Assembly: GCA_905221605.1 (NCBI GenBank)
Contig: CAJNDS010000638.1
Coordinates: 52,501-100,833 of the forward strand
Direction of reading: 5' to 3'
DNA: 48,333 nt
Source: Symbiodinium natans
Lineage: Eukaryota > Sar > Dinophyceae > Suessiales > Symbiodiniaceae
Each line of letters starts with the position of its first letter. Within the stretch, counting starts at the first letter, position 1. This document shows, in pieces, positions 1 through 12,499 of the stretch. A program made the translations under genes and the position numbers. The notes beneath the pieces are model-generated. The model did not search any database and was not told where the DNA came from. It saw only the letters and a program-made list of their open reading frames with translations.

Positions 1-263
1 GAAGCACAAAGTGAACGTGTCTCAAGCTTACGCTCTGGTCCGTTGGTGTGGAGGCTGAGAGGGGCGTATCCATGTCATGGTAAGGCCAACTTCCAAGTAT
101 CGCCTCACTCGGTCTGCCAGCAGGAACTCTGAGGCAGGCATCGAAAGGAAAGCTGGCAACATGCAAAAAGAGCTTCACAAAAGAAAGTGCACCTCTCGGC
201 AGGTCCTCACTCCCAAAGCCTGGAGCCAAACCGGAGAAAGAGTGGCCAGAAAGCTGGAAGCCT

Positions 264-452
264 ATGGACGCCTACAGCGTGGTAGAATTAGTGATGCCCC
301 TTGAAAGTTCTGCCTTCTTCGACTCTGTGACGTTCAGGGGGAGCGACTTAAGCGACTTCGAGTGTGGTGGAAAGCCAAGGTTGGAACTACCCCAGTCCTT
401 CACGCCACTTGAGCGGATTGTGTCTGAAGGGGTGGACGAGATTAAAGACTAG
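264..452 (+). CDS. candidate small ORF or exon, unknown function
   Basis: An ATG-started frame of 62 codons (MDAYSVVELVMPLESS...) with a balanced, acidic composition that reads like protein. It has no recognised domain, signal peptide or membrane segment. It could be a short gene or one exon of a split gene whose other exons I cannot place. No neighbour gives functional context. I cannot exclude a chance open frame. Confidence 0.2.
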   Translation: MDAYSVVELVMPLESSAFFDSVTFRGSDLSDFECGGKPRLELPQSFTPLERIVSEGVDEIKD

Positions 453-3400
453 GTTTGTTCTTGATTCAGCAGATGTCAGCCATCTTTTGTTTAGCAATCA
501 AACTCAGTTCTTGCCACCCGCTGCTGCCTTTTGAAATGCAGAGGGACCTCGGCAATGACTCTCAGTGTGAATAGGCTTCAAATTAAACGGGTGTGCCCGC
601 AGTGGCAGCGAACATTCGGCTGCCAGGAGGATGCAAAAGCACTCCGGGCATGTGGTTTTAACCTGTGGAGTTGCAGTTTTTAGCTGGGCAGAGCCCAACA
701 ATCTAGGACATGACGGTGCGTAAGAGAGTGCGCGGTTGGAGTTGCACTGGTGCAGAAAGCAGCGCGTGCTCTCAATGTTCAGAGGGCCTGCAGAATTGAT
801 GATTTCTGATGCCACTTCATCAGTGCCGTTGGCATTTTTGTGGCACGAGTGTGAGCAGTGAAGAAGCTCGGCCGGCGATTGGTGCCATGAGGATAGATGC
901 CCACAGGTTTGGTGACCACCTGGCTTGAGGAGAAGGCAATTTCGAGTCGGGGCTTGCAGACAGCTAAGCTCAGCTTGTCGTTGTCTTGCCAGGGCTTCGG
1001 GTTCATTGCCCCGGACGATTCCAATTTTGGCGACCTCTTTGTCCACGTCAGCGAGCCTGGGACTTGACGACATCCGCATCCGCAGTCCACACACACTGCC
1101 TAGGTGACAAATGTGTCAATTTCTGAGCCCAAGCAAAGGAGGATTTGTTACCTGCATGACGTTGCAAGATGATGGGGCCCAGCTTCTCCCAGCGGCCCAG
1201 TCTCTCCCATCCGCAGGCACTCTTCTGCTGCTTGACATGCTAGTCATGCTGTAACAAATTGTGCAGCTGCGATCAGGGCTGTTGAGCCCGGATGCCAGCA
1301 CGTGTTATTTTGTGCCCGTTAGCTTCGAATCTGACGCGTCATCCGCGCGCTATGCAGTGCCATTGGCAAGTACCCGACGAGTAGTGACGAGGTTCTTTTG
1401 GTCCTGGATTGGCTTCGAATGTTGTGTTGCAAGAATTGAATTCAATGATTTGTTCATCCGTCGCTGCAGAAGGCCAAAAGTCTAGATGTCGGGCCAGTGG
1501 AGATTGCAAGATGCGCATGGCATCGGAAATGATCTTGCTTTCTTGCAGCCCGTGCTCTGGAGTGATTGTCAGCCCATCCCGGGGCAGAATAGTCGATGTC
1601 ATCTGAGCCGCCCCTCCACTAGATCATCATATGTCAGTAGTGCGTTCTGTCAGGTGGACTGTTTGCTCGGCCCCGATCTTTAGACCCCTCTCTCAGGTTG
1701 CGCGACGCACGTGCTAATGGACTTGAACGAGGTGACAGAGTCGGGGCCTTCGGTTGCCTTCCGCTGCCATCGTTCGTGAGACCAAATGCGCTACAAGCAC
1801 TAGCCACGCTCGTGATGCTGTAAGTGACAGCTTCTAGGGTCATAGGATGCAGAACAGCTTGCAAGGCAAGGACAGGAGCTAGTGTAGTCGTGATGAGGTT
1901 CGCTTTGATGTGAAGTACAACCGCGAGAAAGGCGGGGCGCAATATGACCAGACCAATTACCCAGCAGTACCTGCCTGTGCCCGCCCACGTTCTGCATGTA
2001 CTGGCTCAGCATGATGGCAGCAGTCCGGGAATACAGACCCCCGCTGTCTTTCGACAGCCTTGAGGGACAACCCCGACACGCAGGATGTCACAGGATTCGC
2101 GAGTTCTCGCCACTAGTTCCACAAGCCATCCGAGGCTCCAAGACCACGCAACATGTCGGACTCCGGTTGATGTAGGATCCTCGAGACATCGAGACAGCTG
2201 CGAGTGATTCGTCAAGCATCCGAAGCTCACTTGTCTCGAGGGTCACATCCTGACATTTCCTGACACTCAGGGTCCGAAGCTAGGTCCAAAAGCAAAAACT
2301 GTCTCGAGGACCCAGGCAGCAGTACAGAAGTCTGCGCGTGCTGACGAGACGGCAGCATGCTTGGATGCTTGTGCGATGTTGCGCGGCAGGCAAGAACCTG
2401 GCCGTTAATGTTGTTGTGGAAAAAAGCGGTGCCTCGAGTGGTGGCGGGCCTTCGCCCCAGTGCAAGAAATCTCCCAAGTTCACAGTCATGGGTGGGTAAA
2501 TCTACAGGCGAAAGCGCGACCGAGACAACAGCCGAAATCGAGGCCGCTTTGTCCATACAAGTTTGCTGGTTCGAGATGCCTGCCATGATGTGCAGGTGGA
2601 ACGAGTCGTAACCGCAGATCCGGCCGCAATCTCACGACCAATGGAGAAAGCATGATGCAATTCCAGGTCAGTTACACTTGCGTCTTGCGTGATCATGCGA
2701 CCCCATGGACCTATGACAAAAGCCCATGCTCCCGATGCGTTGGGTCATCTCCAAAGTTAAGGAAGAAGCCGTGACAGCCGCAGAAGCAGCAGGAGCAGAA
2801 GCAGAAGCTCCACAAGGACGGCTGATTGTTCCATGACATCCCATGATGTCACAATGATGTCACAATGATGTCACAGTGTACAGTGTGGAGAGTACTGAGT
2901 ATTGTCCATACGAAGCACCTAAGCACTGTGAGTGTTGGGAGGTGTTGGGGCTTCGGGTGGTGAGGGTAAGTATTCAAGTCAAGTGTAGGTTGTTTTAGTA
3001 CATGGTTGGTCCTTAGATTGGAGACCGCCTCGCCAGCTCCATTTCCCTAGGGCCAGAGCCTACCGCTCGATAGACGATGCCCAATGGAACAGAAGCATTG
3101 TGTAATGAAATGCGTGCACCCTCCTAACCTGGAACTTGTTTCTGATGAAAGTAGGCTTGATGCATCAACGGGCTGTAGCATTTTATACAGTCCAGAATGG
3201 TGTAGCTTGATGTCCCTTGCCAGGAGAAGGCGGGGCAACAGCAGTGAGAGTCCACGCCCGGCTCCTACAGGAGGGTGAACATGGGACCTTGCACTCCTGC
3301 TAAGCTACACGATGCTACGCGTAGGTTTTGCGGAAGGCACGTACTTTCACGCTCACGAATGTGTTACACTTATTTGAAGATCTGGGAGACCTTCTTGCCT

Positions 3401-6228
3401 GGTGGTAAGAGCAAGGGAGACCGATGGCTGCCGAGGTGGATCTGCAAAGGCGCGGAAGAGGCTGGACACTGATGTTGCACCGCCGGTTTCAAGTGGCATC
3501 ACCATAACTTGCGCCGAAGGATATGACATTCGGTGTTTGTCTCGGGGGAGCGATTACAGTGTCTATAGCGTTTTTAGTGTGGAGAGAGATCCAGCAGAGA
3601 GCTTTGGGCATCTCTGGGCACAATTTTCCGGGCCATTAAGCCGAACGGGTTCATTTTGTTGAGTGACAGGAGTGGGCGGTCTGAAACCCGCAAGCGGAGG
3701 AGCTCGAGCACTTCCAGTAAGAGGTCCTGACGGCATCTTTTGGTAAGCTCCTATCAGTTCTTGCCAACGACTGAAAAAGATAAATGCTGCTTAAAGACAA
3801 AGCACTCCCGACACGAGCAAACAATCGTTTTTAGGATCCCGGCTGACTCTTGGGAGTAAGTATGCCATGCACTTCTTGCTGGCAAGAAGCGCGGCAGCGT
3901 GCTGGGATAGCCATCTGCCAAAGTGCGTAATAGTAGCGAATGCCCTGCTCTGGCAAAGAATGTCAGATGACCTTGCTAGCCGCCAGATCCAAGGGACTAT
4001 GAGGCCAAGAAGGCAGAGTAAACAGAGATGCGCCAGTTCATGTTCTTCTCATTCCTTACATATCCCCTGGCTGGTGCCTCTGCACACAGGACAGGGCAAG
4101 CAGGATTACAGACACCAAACGAAATTGGCTTGTCGTCTTCGGGTTCAAGTTCAATTAACAAGAAAGTCCAAGAAAAAAACAACCCACAACCTTCGACCCG
4201 GAATGAATCAGAAACAATGAAACGATGCCAGAATTCACGTAGCCTTTCCATGTATTGCTAGCTAATGGATCTCGAGCAGCCGCGCATCTTAGAGTCTTGC
4301 AGAGCGCGAAACGTGAACGACCAAATGCTTCATGGCACCCTAGCCGCTAGCCCTCGCAGCTTCGAGGATATGCCAGCCCTTCATTCCTAACCTGGGACAT
4401 GAAAACAGCAAAGGAAGCAACATGATTATATTGAATAGCCTTATTTGCGCGACCATGAGTTTCTTCACTTTTCATGACGATAAGTTAAAGATCGAAGCGA
4501 CTCGAATGTCGAGCGTCAAAAGTTCAGACAGACAAACAGATATGGAATAGGTAAGTACTATCACTGATAGGTTGTAATTTGGTGAAAGACTACAAAAAAT
4601 GCCACCATCTCATTGAAACCAGGGTTTGGAGCTCGAGACTGGACCTTGTTCCGTGAGGCTTGTCAAGTCTGGATGAAGAGATACATGAGATACCCACGAC
4701 AGGGGGGGGGGGGGTGGGGGCAGGGTGCTCTTTCTAGGCAAGGCGCAAAGGAATCCCCACAAGATGTACACTGTATGACGGACAAGCAGGGGGGGGAGGG
4801 GGGGGGAACCCAGCTTCACACTTCGAACTTAGATACGTAGGAGGTTTGAGGCATTTCCCTTTTTTGGCAATCTCCTTCAGCAATAATGACGGAGGGGTGC
4901 CTTGTTTTTCCAATTTTTTCTACATAGTTGTCGCGGGATCTGAAGAGAGACTTTTTAGAGCACGTCCCATCGCCCGCAGCCGCGAGCATCAACGTGTATC
5001 CGGTGCTAAATCCACATTCTTGAGCCATGCATGGTCCCTGTGCTTTGTTGAGAAAAGACATTCTTCCTTTTGCGCCCCGAAAGGGAGCTAAAAATCTTAT
5101 CACCACGTGCACCGCCTCGCAGCTCCGCTAAAAGGGGCCGGGCAAGCGCCTGTGCCCGGCCCGAACATCCTCAGGCAACATCAGGCAGCAACATGTCTCG
5201 GGGGGTTGCAGTGATGCTGCACATTACTCTTCCACACGGGTTTCCCGATTTCAGGGGGTCTCTAAGGAGGACCCTGCAGTGTCCCTCCTCCCTCCTGCAG
5301 GATGGCTCCTGGAAGCCAAGCACACATGCCGAACTGTCCTGGGAGAACTAGACATGCAACCACCTGGGTCTTCAAAAATGCTAAAGAACAGATGACCTTT
5401 GGGGAGATCCCAACGCAAAACCTGTCCGCAAACCATGCGCACCGACTGCGGCCTCCTCGGCGGATTTTGAGAACTGCTATCTATTTGTCACATTGCCCTA
5501 ACAATGGCTCAGGTCCAGATGGGGGTCCTGCGAGGACTGTCAAAGCCAAGGTGGGGAGAGTGTAGGAGTTTGATGCCGGGCAAATTACCATGACCTGGAG
5601 AGGTTTGAACAGATAGGGCAATCCCCCAAAGCCAGGACTTGTGCGATTTGCTGTGTGCCCAGATAGCAGGTTTGGAGACACGCGGGTGCCAATGCAGATA
5701 CAATGGTAAGTGTACGGAGATCGCGGGATCCTTAAGCTTTCGGCTGCATGCAGTTCAGAAGCGTTCATCTTCAGATTGAGAAACCCTCCTCATATTCAAT
5801 TTCCTCTATGTTGGCAGCCACACGTCTTTACGGTTGCGCAGTGGCAAGATACAACTCATGGGGATGGGTATAGAGTGCCAGAGCATCTGTCTTTTTCGCG
5901 AGCCTTTTGTGTTCCATGCACCACTTGTAGGAGAGCCGACGCAAAAGGGCGCATCCTGGAGCCTAGTCAAACCCTACCCAGAGACTTAGACTCCGCCTGA
6001 AGAGCCCTGGACAGCGAAATCGGTGTGCCCCAGTGTTTTCCCCTTTGAGAAGACTTCAACTCAGCGGGCACCCTGTGGACTCCCTACAGAACAGCGCCCA
6101 TTGGGCCCTCTGGTGCCTTTGCATCGCTGGGGCTTGTATGCGCTTGTCGATTCGACCTCCAGACTGCTACAGCACCCAACAGACTCCAGTTAAATCTTGC
6201 AAGAGATCACACCTTAGTCAACTTCCAA
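453..6228. other. no supported gene; unique-looking sequence with minor repeats
   Basis: I see no gene I can defend here. A 196-codon open frame on the minus strand (504-1094) has a coding-like stretch near its start (DVDKEVAKIGIVRGNEPEA) but no domain, and it may be a minus-strand exon. Minor structure: three tandem copies of ATGATGTCACA at 2843-2875, and poly-G runs near 4704-4716 and 4790-4806. A 9-base match to the complement of the dinoflagellate spliced-leader 3' end lies at 5019-5027. Confidence 0.5.
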
Positions 6229-6597
6229 GCTCAACGGTTGAAATCTCCAAAGCCTCTTCAGGCAATCTTCTTCCTACTGCTGCTTGGCGGTCATGAGGCT
6301 GTGCGCGTGGGGGAGAACGTTTCTCTCGTGGAGCATATGTCCCTCTTTGCTCCTCTGCTGTCATTTAAGAAACTACTCTACTTTTGTTTCTGTAGTACGG
6401 GCAGAGGAAGCTTTGGGGTTCTGGTTGGCCGACAATGGGTAGTGACTCCCAAAAGACACTACGTAGTTCAATGCAGAATGAACTTCATGAACCGCATTGG
6501 CGAAGCAAGGGCCCTGATCAGGACAGAGCTAATTATAGTAGCTGTATTTCAAGCACCGAAGAGTTCACAGCTGTGTCCGGTGCAGGGGCAGGCTTAA
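6229..6597 (+). CDS. candidate exon with signal-peptide-like segment
   Basis: An open frame of about 120 codons contains a hydrophobic run (AIFFLLLLGGHEAVRVG) that resembles a signal peptide and cleavage region, followed by an ordinary mixed sequence. No ATG lies upstream of the hydrophobic run in this frame, so if real it would be an exon with its start elsewhere. No domain is recognised. A chance open frame is a serious alternative. Confidence 0.15.
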   Translation, partial: AQRLKSPKPLQAIFFLLLLGGHEAVRVGENVSLVEHMSLFAPLLSFKKLLYFCFCSTGRGSFGVLVGRQWVVTPKRHYVVQCRMNFMNRIGEARALIRTELIIVAVFQAPKSSQLCPVQGQA

Positions 6598-6735
6598 TTA
6601 AATCATGAGCTGGGACCCTTGTTTAAGTCGCGCGCTGCGAGTTTTCTGATGACGGAGTGGTGAGAGCTGGCAATCCTGACTGAAGTGAGGATCCTGAGTC
6701 ACCTTCCGACTGGGCCGACAAGTATCGCGATGCGA

Positions 6736-6786
6736 ACAAAGTTTGCGGCTCGGTCCTCTCAGTTTAGAGTGCCCCGCAAACTTTGT
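6736..6786. repeat. 13-bp perfect inverted repeat (stem-loop)
   Basis: Arms ACAAAGTTTGCGG (6736-6748) and CCGCAAACTTTGT (6774-6786) pair perfectly around a 25-nt loop. A further GCCGAC/GTCGGC pair lies just outside. There is no adjacent gene to make it a terminator, and no T-run follows. Confidence 0.6.
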
Positions 6787-8519
6787 CGGCTTCCTATGTA
6801 TTGAACCGATCGCCTAAGCAAGGGGAGAGTATCCACAAAATCCGGTCATCTGATCTATAAATCCAGCCACAACCTGCAAGCTGAATCGAAAGTCCCTGCA
6901 AAAGCTCAAAGTCTCACAAGGTAGGAAGGTAGATTGCCATGACGTCGGTCGGTTAGTGGACAGGCAGACGGATATTACACATGTTGTGCTTTGTTGTTTT
7001 TGTAAAGACCTACGCAGGTGGCCTCATCAGGGCTCAGAAGCCCGAAATGCCTGCGTACCTACTCGGGAATGGGCGACCTGATGAGGCAAATGGTCCACAA
7101 CATCTTGGAAGTGTATTGGAGCCGATGGGGGCTGCACGTTGCGAAGCTTCCGCTTGGACCGGCCGAGACCTTTCAACGACCCTGGGCCTTAGTGCATGGT
7201 GATCTTATTGTCATGCCAACGGTCATCATTCATTTTAAAGGCCTCCGGCTCAGGCCCTAAGAACTGCCGACGGAGTCTTTTAGCGGTTCCAGGTAGTCTC
7301 TGGGGGCCTGGGGAGGTATTGGAAGGGGTCTTTAGAGAGTCTTGGGACTTGCTTTCTGGGTTGGCATTGGAGGGATGGAAACAGCCAGAGCCCTTAGCCG
7401 TAGCTGCTCGCCTCAGCCTCACAGGCTTCTTTCATCCATATCCTTTGCCGGAAAGCTTCAGTTCCTTCTTCTTGGGCGGATTCGGCGGGGAGTAGTGGCC
7501 GAGCAGTTCGAACTCTGGAGTAAACCCTGAAGCAGCCCACAGAAATCAGTCAAGGACCAGTGCAGGCTGAGCGACGACTACCTCATGACACACGACCCGA
7601 AGACGGGACTGTACTGAGAAAGCTTTCCTTCAACTTTGAGCAAATGAGAAGCCCAAGGGGCGGTTTGCACCCGCTAAGACATTCCATGCTGGCATTGATT
7701 TTCCTCTTGACCCTGGGAAAAGCTCTAAGGCAAAACAGTTTCAAGATGATGGCGGGAGTCCTACGGGACAAGGCCGGACAGTGGCCCAACAGCCCAACAG
7801 ACTTCAACATGGCTGTACGTTCGGCCGTTCAGCCGTTCAGCCATCGTAAGGTTTCCAGATGTTTCCAGTGTGATTTGACGTATACGGCTGCTGACACCCA
7901 AGCACCCACATCTCTGACCTGCAACATACTGCAACACTGCAGGCCATCTACAGCCTTTCAAAATCGCCCCTACTTGCCAAACAAGCCGTCAGGCATCCGG
8001 GGACATCCGGGGAAGTTGGGTGTTGTTGGGTGGCCATGATGGGCACTTCAGAAAGGAGCTCACCCCGCCGGTGGCGGAGGAGTTTGTTCCCTTGACCTCC
8101 TCCGTAACTTTTTGGACGCTTCGTGTTTCGTTACTTCTGATGCGACCATATAGGAGGTGGGGCTTTCGCACAATTCTGTAGCTGCAACGGAGCCCTATCG
8201 CCAGTGGAGTTGACGACAGTTCTTTGCTTCGTGCTGCGAAGCAATGCTCGGTTTGCTTTCCGGATGGGTCTGCTCTTTAAGACTTTGAACGGCTAGTTCA
8301 TCAGTGGCCTTTCGTGGTCTCTTGGCCCGACAAGTATGTGGCCTAAATATTTCCTCCAGACCTGAAAGGCCGACAAGTACAAGGAGAACTGCATGGGTCG
8401 CTTCCACTGGGCCAACCCAAAGTGCAAGCGGAGGATGCAGACCCTTTTTCCCTCGAGAGTTGGCAGTTTAGGGTTTCGGCTTCAGGGGTTGCACCTGGTA
8501 TTCTCTCTGTGTTTTTCGT
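6787..8519. other. no firm gene; weak coding-like frames
   Basis: Two overlapping frames between 7018 and 7500 read somewhat like protein on the + strand (for example NILEVYWSRWGLHVAKLP at about 7099-7152). The opposite strand between 7190 and 7510 also has coding-like stretches, so strand cannot be decided. A 159-codon frame (7560-8039) starts at GTG and has no domain. Nothing is firm enough to call. Confidence 0.4.
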
Positions 8520-8529
8520 TTCTGTTTTC

Positions 8530-8566
8530 TCTCTTTTTTTTTTCTCTCTCTCTCTCTCTCTCTCGC
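8530..8566. repeat. polypyrimidine T/TC microsatellite
   Basis: A T run followed by (TC)n, ending in TCGCTCGCGCGCG. Long open frames across it are low-complexity artefacts. Confidence 0.9.
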
Positions 8567-8639
8567 TCGCGCGCGTTGAGTCCGCTTCACGCACTTGCCG
8601 CGCTTCAAGCATTCGCGCGATTCATTTTCAGGGCTGAGG

Positions 8640-8850
8640 GTGCTCATGGCTTCGTTTTACGGTTGAGGGCTTTAGGGTTCATAGCTTTTATGGTTCAGGG
8701 TTCTTGGGGTTTAAGAGTTTTCGGCTTTTAGGGGGTTTCGCAATTAGGGTTTTGAAGCGCTTTGTGTCTTTGTTTTTGGTCTAGGGTTAAACGCTTTACG
8801 GTTTCGTGGGTGCTTTTAGGTTAGTTTTAGGGTTTTAGGGTTCCAGCTGA
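8640..8850. repeat. degenerate TTTAGGG telomere-like repeats
   Basis: Many scattered copies and near-copies of TTTAGGG/GGGTTTTAGGG (such as TTTAGGGTTC and GGTTTTAGGG) are separated by a few to tens of bases. This is a decayed interstitial telomeric stretch in G-strand orientation. A 12-base poly-G run follows at 8881-8892. Confidence 0.8.
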
Positions 8851-9097
8851 GTACCAGGGAGAGAGAGGGAGGGAGCACCTGGGGGGGGGGGGTCGCTGCA
8901 TACCTACGTTGGCCGTGTCACACTCGGGAATCCCAGTCAATGGAAGTTGGGGATCTTTTGAAGTACTGGTTGGGGGTTAAGGGTCAGCTCAGTCTCACGC
9001 GGGGCTGTTGGGGGAAGTCTCACATCCGGACCGAAAACTTGGGCGTGCTCTCCTGCAAGGGGTCCCTAGGAACTCCCCAAGCCTCAAGCCATGCAGC

Positions 9098-9360
9098 AGA
9101 AGAAGAAGAAGAAGAAGAAGAAGAAGAAGAAGAAGAAGAAGAAGAAGAAGAAGAAGAGGAGGAGCAAGAAGAAGAGCAAGAAGAAAAGCAAGACGAAGAG
9201 CAAGAATCAGCAAGAACAAGAGCAAGAGCAAGAAGAAGAACACGAGGAAAGGAATAGAGAGAGAGAGAGAGAGATAGACCAGAACCGCTGGGCCGTCGTG
9301 GCCGGGGGACCTCCTCTGGGGGGACCCTCTTGAGCGTGGAGAAGAAGAAGAAGAAGAGAT
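9098..9360. repeat. (GAA)n purine microsatellites with (GA)n and GAA tails
   Basis: An uninterrupted AGA/GAA run (about 9098-9158) decays into GAGCAAGAA variants up to about 9240. A GA tract follows (about 9254-9276), and a second short GAAGAAGAAGAAGAA run sits at about 9340-9357 after a GC-rich spacer. All three + frames and the complement are open here only because of the repeat (poly-Lys, poly-Glu, poly-Arg, poly-Leu). The second run resembles the tails of the LINE relics described below. Confidence 0.9.
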
Positions 9361-9501
9361 AGAGAGGGCAGCACAGAATAGGAGCTGCAAGTCGGGCAGA
9401 AGGGGAAGCTTGTGTTCACTTCGTGATAAATGTCCGTGGGGGAAACAGGCTCAACAGCTTCACGCTGAAAAGCAAAAACGCCGGAGCAACACAGGGTGAT
9501 G

Positions 9502-9655
9502 CGGGTGTCTCGGTTTTGGGGTAGAGTGGTTGGACGCTCAGCGTCACCCGTGGGCGGCGATGCCCCTCATGCCCCGTAGAAGAAGTAGCATAAGTAGATG
9601 ACGTAGAATAAGTAGATGACGTAGAAGAAGTAGATGATGAAGAAGAGATGGCCCC
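9502..9655 (+). mobile_element. 3' end relic of a LINE (ORF2 C-terminus plus tail)
   Basis: Twenty-five codons (9502-9576) ending in DAPHAP then TAG (9577-9579) are followed at once by AGAAGAAGTAGC and imperfect GTAGAAGAAGTAGATGA repeats. The same arrangement, SPHAP then TAG then (AAG)n, ends the larger LINE at 24179-24181. The shared stretch CCCCTCATGC(C/T)CCGTAGAAGAAG argues that both are 3' ends of one non-LTR family, with the stop codon fused to the tail repeat. The rest of this copy is missing upstream, as expected for 5' truncation. Confidence 0.5.
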
Positions 9656-9659
9656 AAGT

Positions 9660-11009
9660 TCCTAATCCCTTGAGCATTGACCGATGCAGCCTTCATGCCC
9701 CCTCATTCAGAACTTCGCTCAGGATGATGGCCGATGCTTTGCGGTTCATGTCGAAAGCGCGGGCAAAAACTCAGTTCCTTCCCTTGCAGCGGTTCGACGA
9801 TGGGACACAGGGTTTTTCATCAACATCAAGGTATCCACGAAAACAAGCACCACAAGGTTCTGGGACTGACCCCCGCAGCAAAGTACGACTGTGTCACATG
9901 AGGCCTTCTTCTACTTCAAAGTTACAAGTAGCATATGCGGCTGTTGCAAGCATGCAGTATGTGAGGCTGATGTTTTCGATCCAGAGCACACTTTCGCGAA
10001 TCCGAAACAAGAGAACCTAGTTGAAGTACAACCTTCCCTTCGCCCCTTGCAGTCCCATTCCGCTCTGGCACATTTTCTCTTCGACCATCACCCCAGGAAG
10101 CATCATAGGTAGAATATGTAGATTCAGGCTCCAATTTGGGCTAATTACCGAACGGTTGACAACGGTTTTTGGTTTTGTGTGGGGACGTGACTTATGGGAC
10201 TGATGCATCTTCTAAGAACCCCGTTACGTGAATGCTGGACAAGAGTCTAATCTACTCAACAACCTTTCCTTCCCCTGCCCCTCCCCACCCAAGACTCACC
10301 AAAGTCCCACCACCGCCCACCGCCTTCTTCTTCTCCTTGCTTTGCAGCCCGGAAATAATATTCTTGCGAGGCACTGTCAAAAATATACGTGGCTTTCACT
10401 GTCCTCCTCCCACTTGTCCCGTTCCCTTTTCCATCCTTTTCACCATTTTTCTTCCACTCGGAACCTCGCCGCACTCCTCACCAGACCTCCCACCCGATGA
10501 CGGTGCTCTATCTGGAAACATCCACCGCCCAAGAAATGCGAAACCTCACCAATTCTACTGTAGGATGACTACGAGCGCAGGTTCAGTGAGGGGTTTCACC
10601 CGTCTTTTTTTGGCATAGTTGTTCGCAGCGTTGACACAAGTTCCGCTTTTATTGCGAACCGAGAGATACTGCCACGATGCAGCGAACCACAGTGTCACTG
10701 CTCATGCTATTCGAGGTTTCAAACATTCGAAAACATGGATGCAAAGAACCTAGAATCTCAAAGCGTGTGTCGGCATTGTTGCTTCTGAGGTTCCTCTCCG
10801 GCATGTCAACAGAAGATTGGCAGGCACAGCGACGCGTGCAGCCCGACGTCACGTGGAGTTTAGCAGAAAAAGCTTCGGGTTTCTGTTGAAGGACAGAGGT
10901 TCCTCTCCAGACACATCCGTCACCGAACCAGGAGGAAGCCTGCTACAGTGCTGCAGGTACAAGCTGCTCTGCTTCAAGCTACCCCTTCCATCAGCTTCCA
11001 CTAGGTACG
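9660..11009. other. no supported gene
   Basis: Short open frames occur on both strands (for example 9634-10020 + and 10256-10474 -), none with a recognisable domain. The stretch 10260-10500 is pyrimidine-rich (CCTTCCCCTGCC type). I see nothing else. Confidence 0.5.
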
Positions 11010-11104
11010 AAGACACCTTGGAGGATCTCAAAGGCGTGCTGGGCGAGGAAGGGGCCATGGCAATGAAGCTGAAGGAAAAGATCCAGGCACCGTTCTTCCA
11101 ATAG
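11008..11104 (+). CDS. candidate terminal exon, unknown protein
   Basis: After a possible acceptor (CCACTAG, then G) the frame reads YEDTLEDLKGVLGEEG and so on, ending ...APFFQ at a TAG (11102-11104). It is charged, helical in character, and reads like a real C-terminus. Upstream exons are not certain; the frame is open back to 10817 but loses coding character. No domain is recognised. Confidence 0.2.
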
Positions 11105-11384
11105 CCACGGGGTCATGCGAATGGCGAGCCCCTTCCGGGTCCAGTTGTTTGGTGGTGCGTATGCCGGCGGAGAGGGTTTTTAACAACATCAACAACAATC
11201 AAAAAGGACCAACAGCAATGTGTTAAAGGATCGAAACAAATCCAAAGAGGACCAACAACAAATTTAGAAAATATCGGCAGAAAGATAGACATATGCAAAA
11301 AGACAAAGAAAAGAACGACATGCAGAAAAACAAGGAAGGAAAGAAATGCAGACAGAACAAAACCCTTCACAACCACATGACTGC

Positions 11385-11870
11385 TTTCCAGACTCATCAT
11401 GTGAGCATTGTGTGCGCTCCCCCCCCCTCCCCTCCTCTAACCTCCCCAGTTTTTAAAGACATATGAATCCTTTCCAAGCTCCTCATGCGTGCATCCAATT
11501 TGCAAACCCCACCCCCCCCCCCCCCCCCCCGCCGCCGCTCTTTTCAAAGCAGTGCAAGCTTGCTTCAAAGCATTTCTTTCCATCGCTAGACATTCCCTCA
11601 AAGCCGTATAAATCCTTTCCAAAAATCATCATGCGAGCTTTGTGTTTGCCAATTGCCCCCCCCCCCCCTCTCCCCCAACGCCCTCGCTGTTTGTTAAGCA
11701 TCGCGAAATCAGTAGACACTCCCTCAAAAATCACAGGAGCCTTTTCCAAACCCATCATGCGAGCATTGTGTTCGCAAATGCGGGGAGGGGCAGGCTGCCC
11801 CCCTCCAATATGACTCCTTTCCAAACTTTCCAAACCCATCATACGAGCATTGTGCTTGAAAATGGGGGGG
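11385..11870. repeat. family of about 80-140-bp units carrying poly-C/poly-G tracts
   Basis: Five imperfect copies of a motif of the form CTTTCCAAACCCATCATGCG plus AGCATTGTG lie at about 11385, 11466, 11608, 11730 and 11815. The first three lead into long C runs (such as 11506-11530 and 11657-11669); the last two lead into G/C-rich runs. The spacing is irregular (roughly 80-145 bp). A long frame on either strand across this block is repeat-derived. Confidence 0.75.
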
Positions 11871-12179
11871 CGGCCGGGGCCTGGGTGCCTTGGACGCTTT
11901 GCGTCCATTTGACGGGCGGAGCGATTTGTAGGAAATTCCAATGAAAGTTGGGTGTGTGGCGTGCTTGTGGGGGTGTGCGGTTGGGGGTGTGGTGTGTCAA
12001 GCCGTCAAGTAAGGTGCCCTGCACATGGACGCCAGTCAGCCCACATTTTCTTCATGAGTCCTTCTCGGAAAATTACTTGTTTTACATGCCTGTCAACCAC
12101 CTTTGACAGGGCCCCATTTGCCATGCAAGTTCCGTTTATGGAACTTGCGACCATGGCAAGAGGGTGCCCCACCTCCCTG

Positions 12180-12305
12180 ACGCCGTGCTCCAACGCCTCA
12201 GCGCTCCAGCGACCCAACCTCCAGCGCCCCAGCTTTCCAGCGCCACAGCGGCCCACCTCTCCAGCGCCCCGGCGCCCCAGCGCACCAGCGCACCAGCGGG
12301 CTCGA
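12180..12305. repeat. CCAGCGCCC-type minisatellite
   Basis: Imperfect 8-11-bp repeats of the form CCAGCGCCCC / CCAGCGCACC. It is GC-rich and its borders are diffuse. It lies between the poly-C unit array and inverted copies of that family. Confidence 0.8.
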
Positions 12306-12499
12306 CCGCGACGATTGTCTGGCCAAAGCAATTTCAGCATCTATTTGATGTTTGTTTTGCCTGCTTTCAATTACGCCATTAAGCGTAGTGCGCATCGCAT
12401 TGTCGCATAGCCTGCAGCTGTTCACCACACGGGGGCCGCCCCTCACATTGTGCAGAAAACTAATGAAGGATAAAAGACCAAAAAACAAATTACAAAACA

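Noticed and set aside
8940-9390. Long open frames of poly-Glu, poly-Lys, poly-Arg and poly-Leu
   Set aside because: All come from the (GAA)n and GA tracts, which are open in every frame; there is no coding character outside the repeat.
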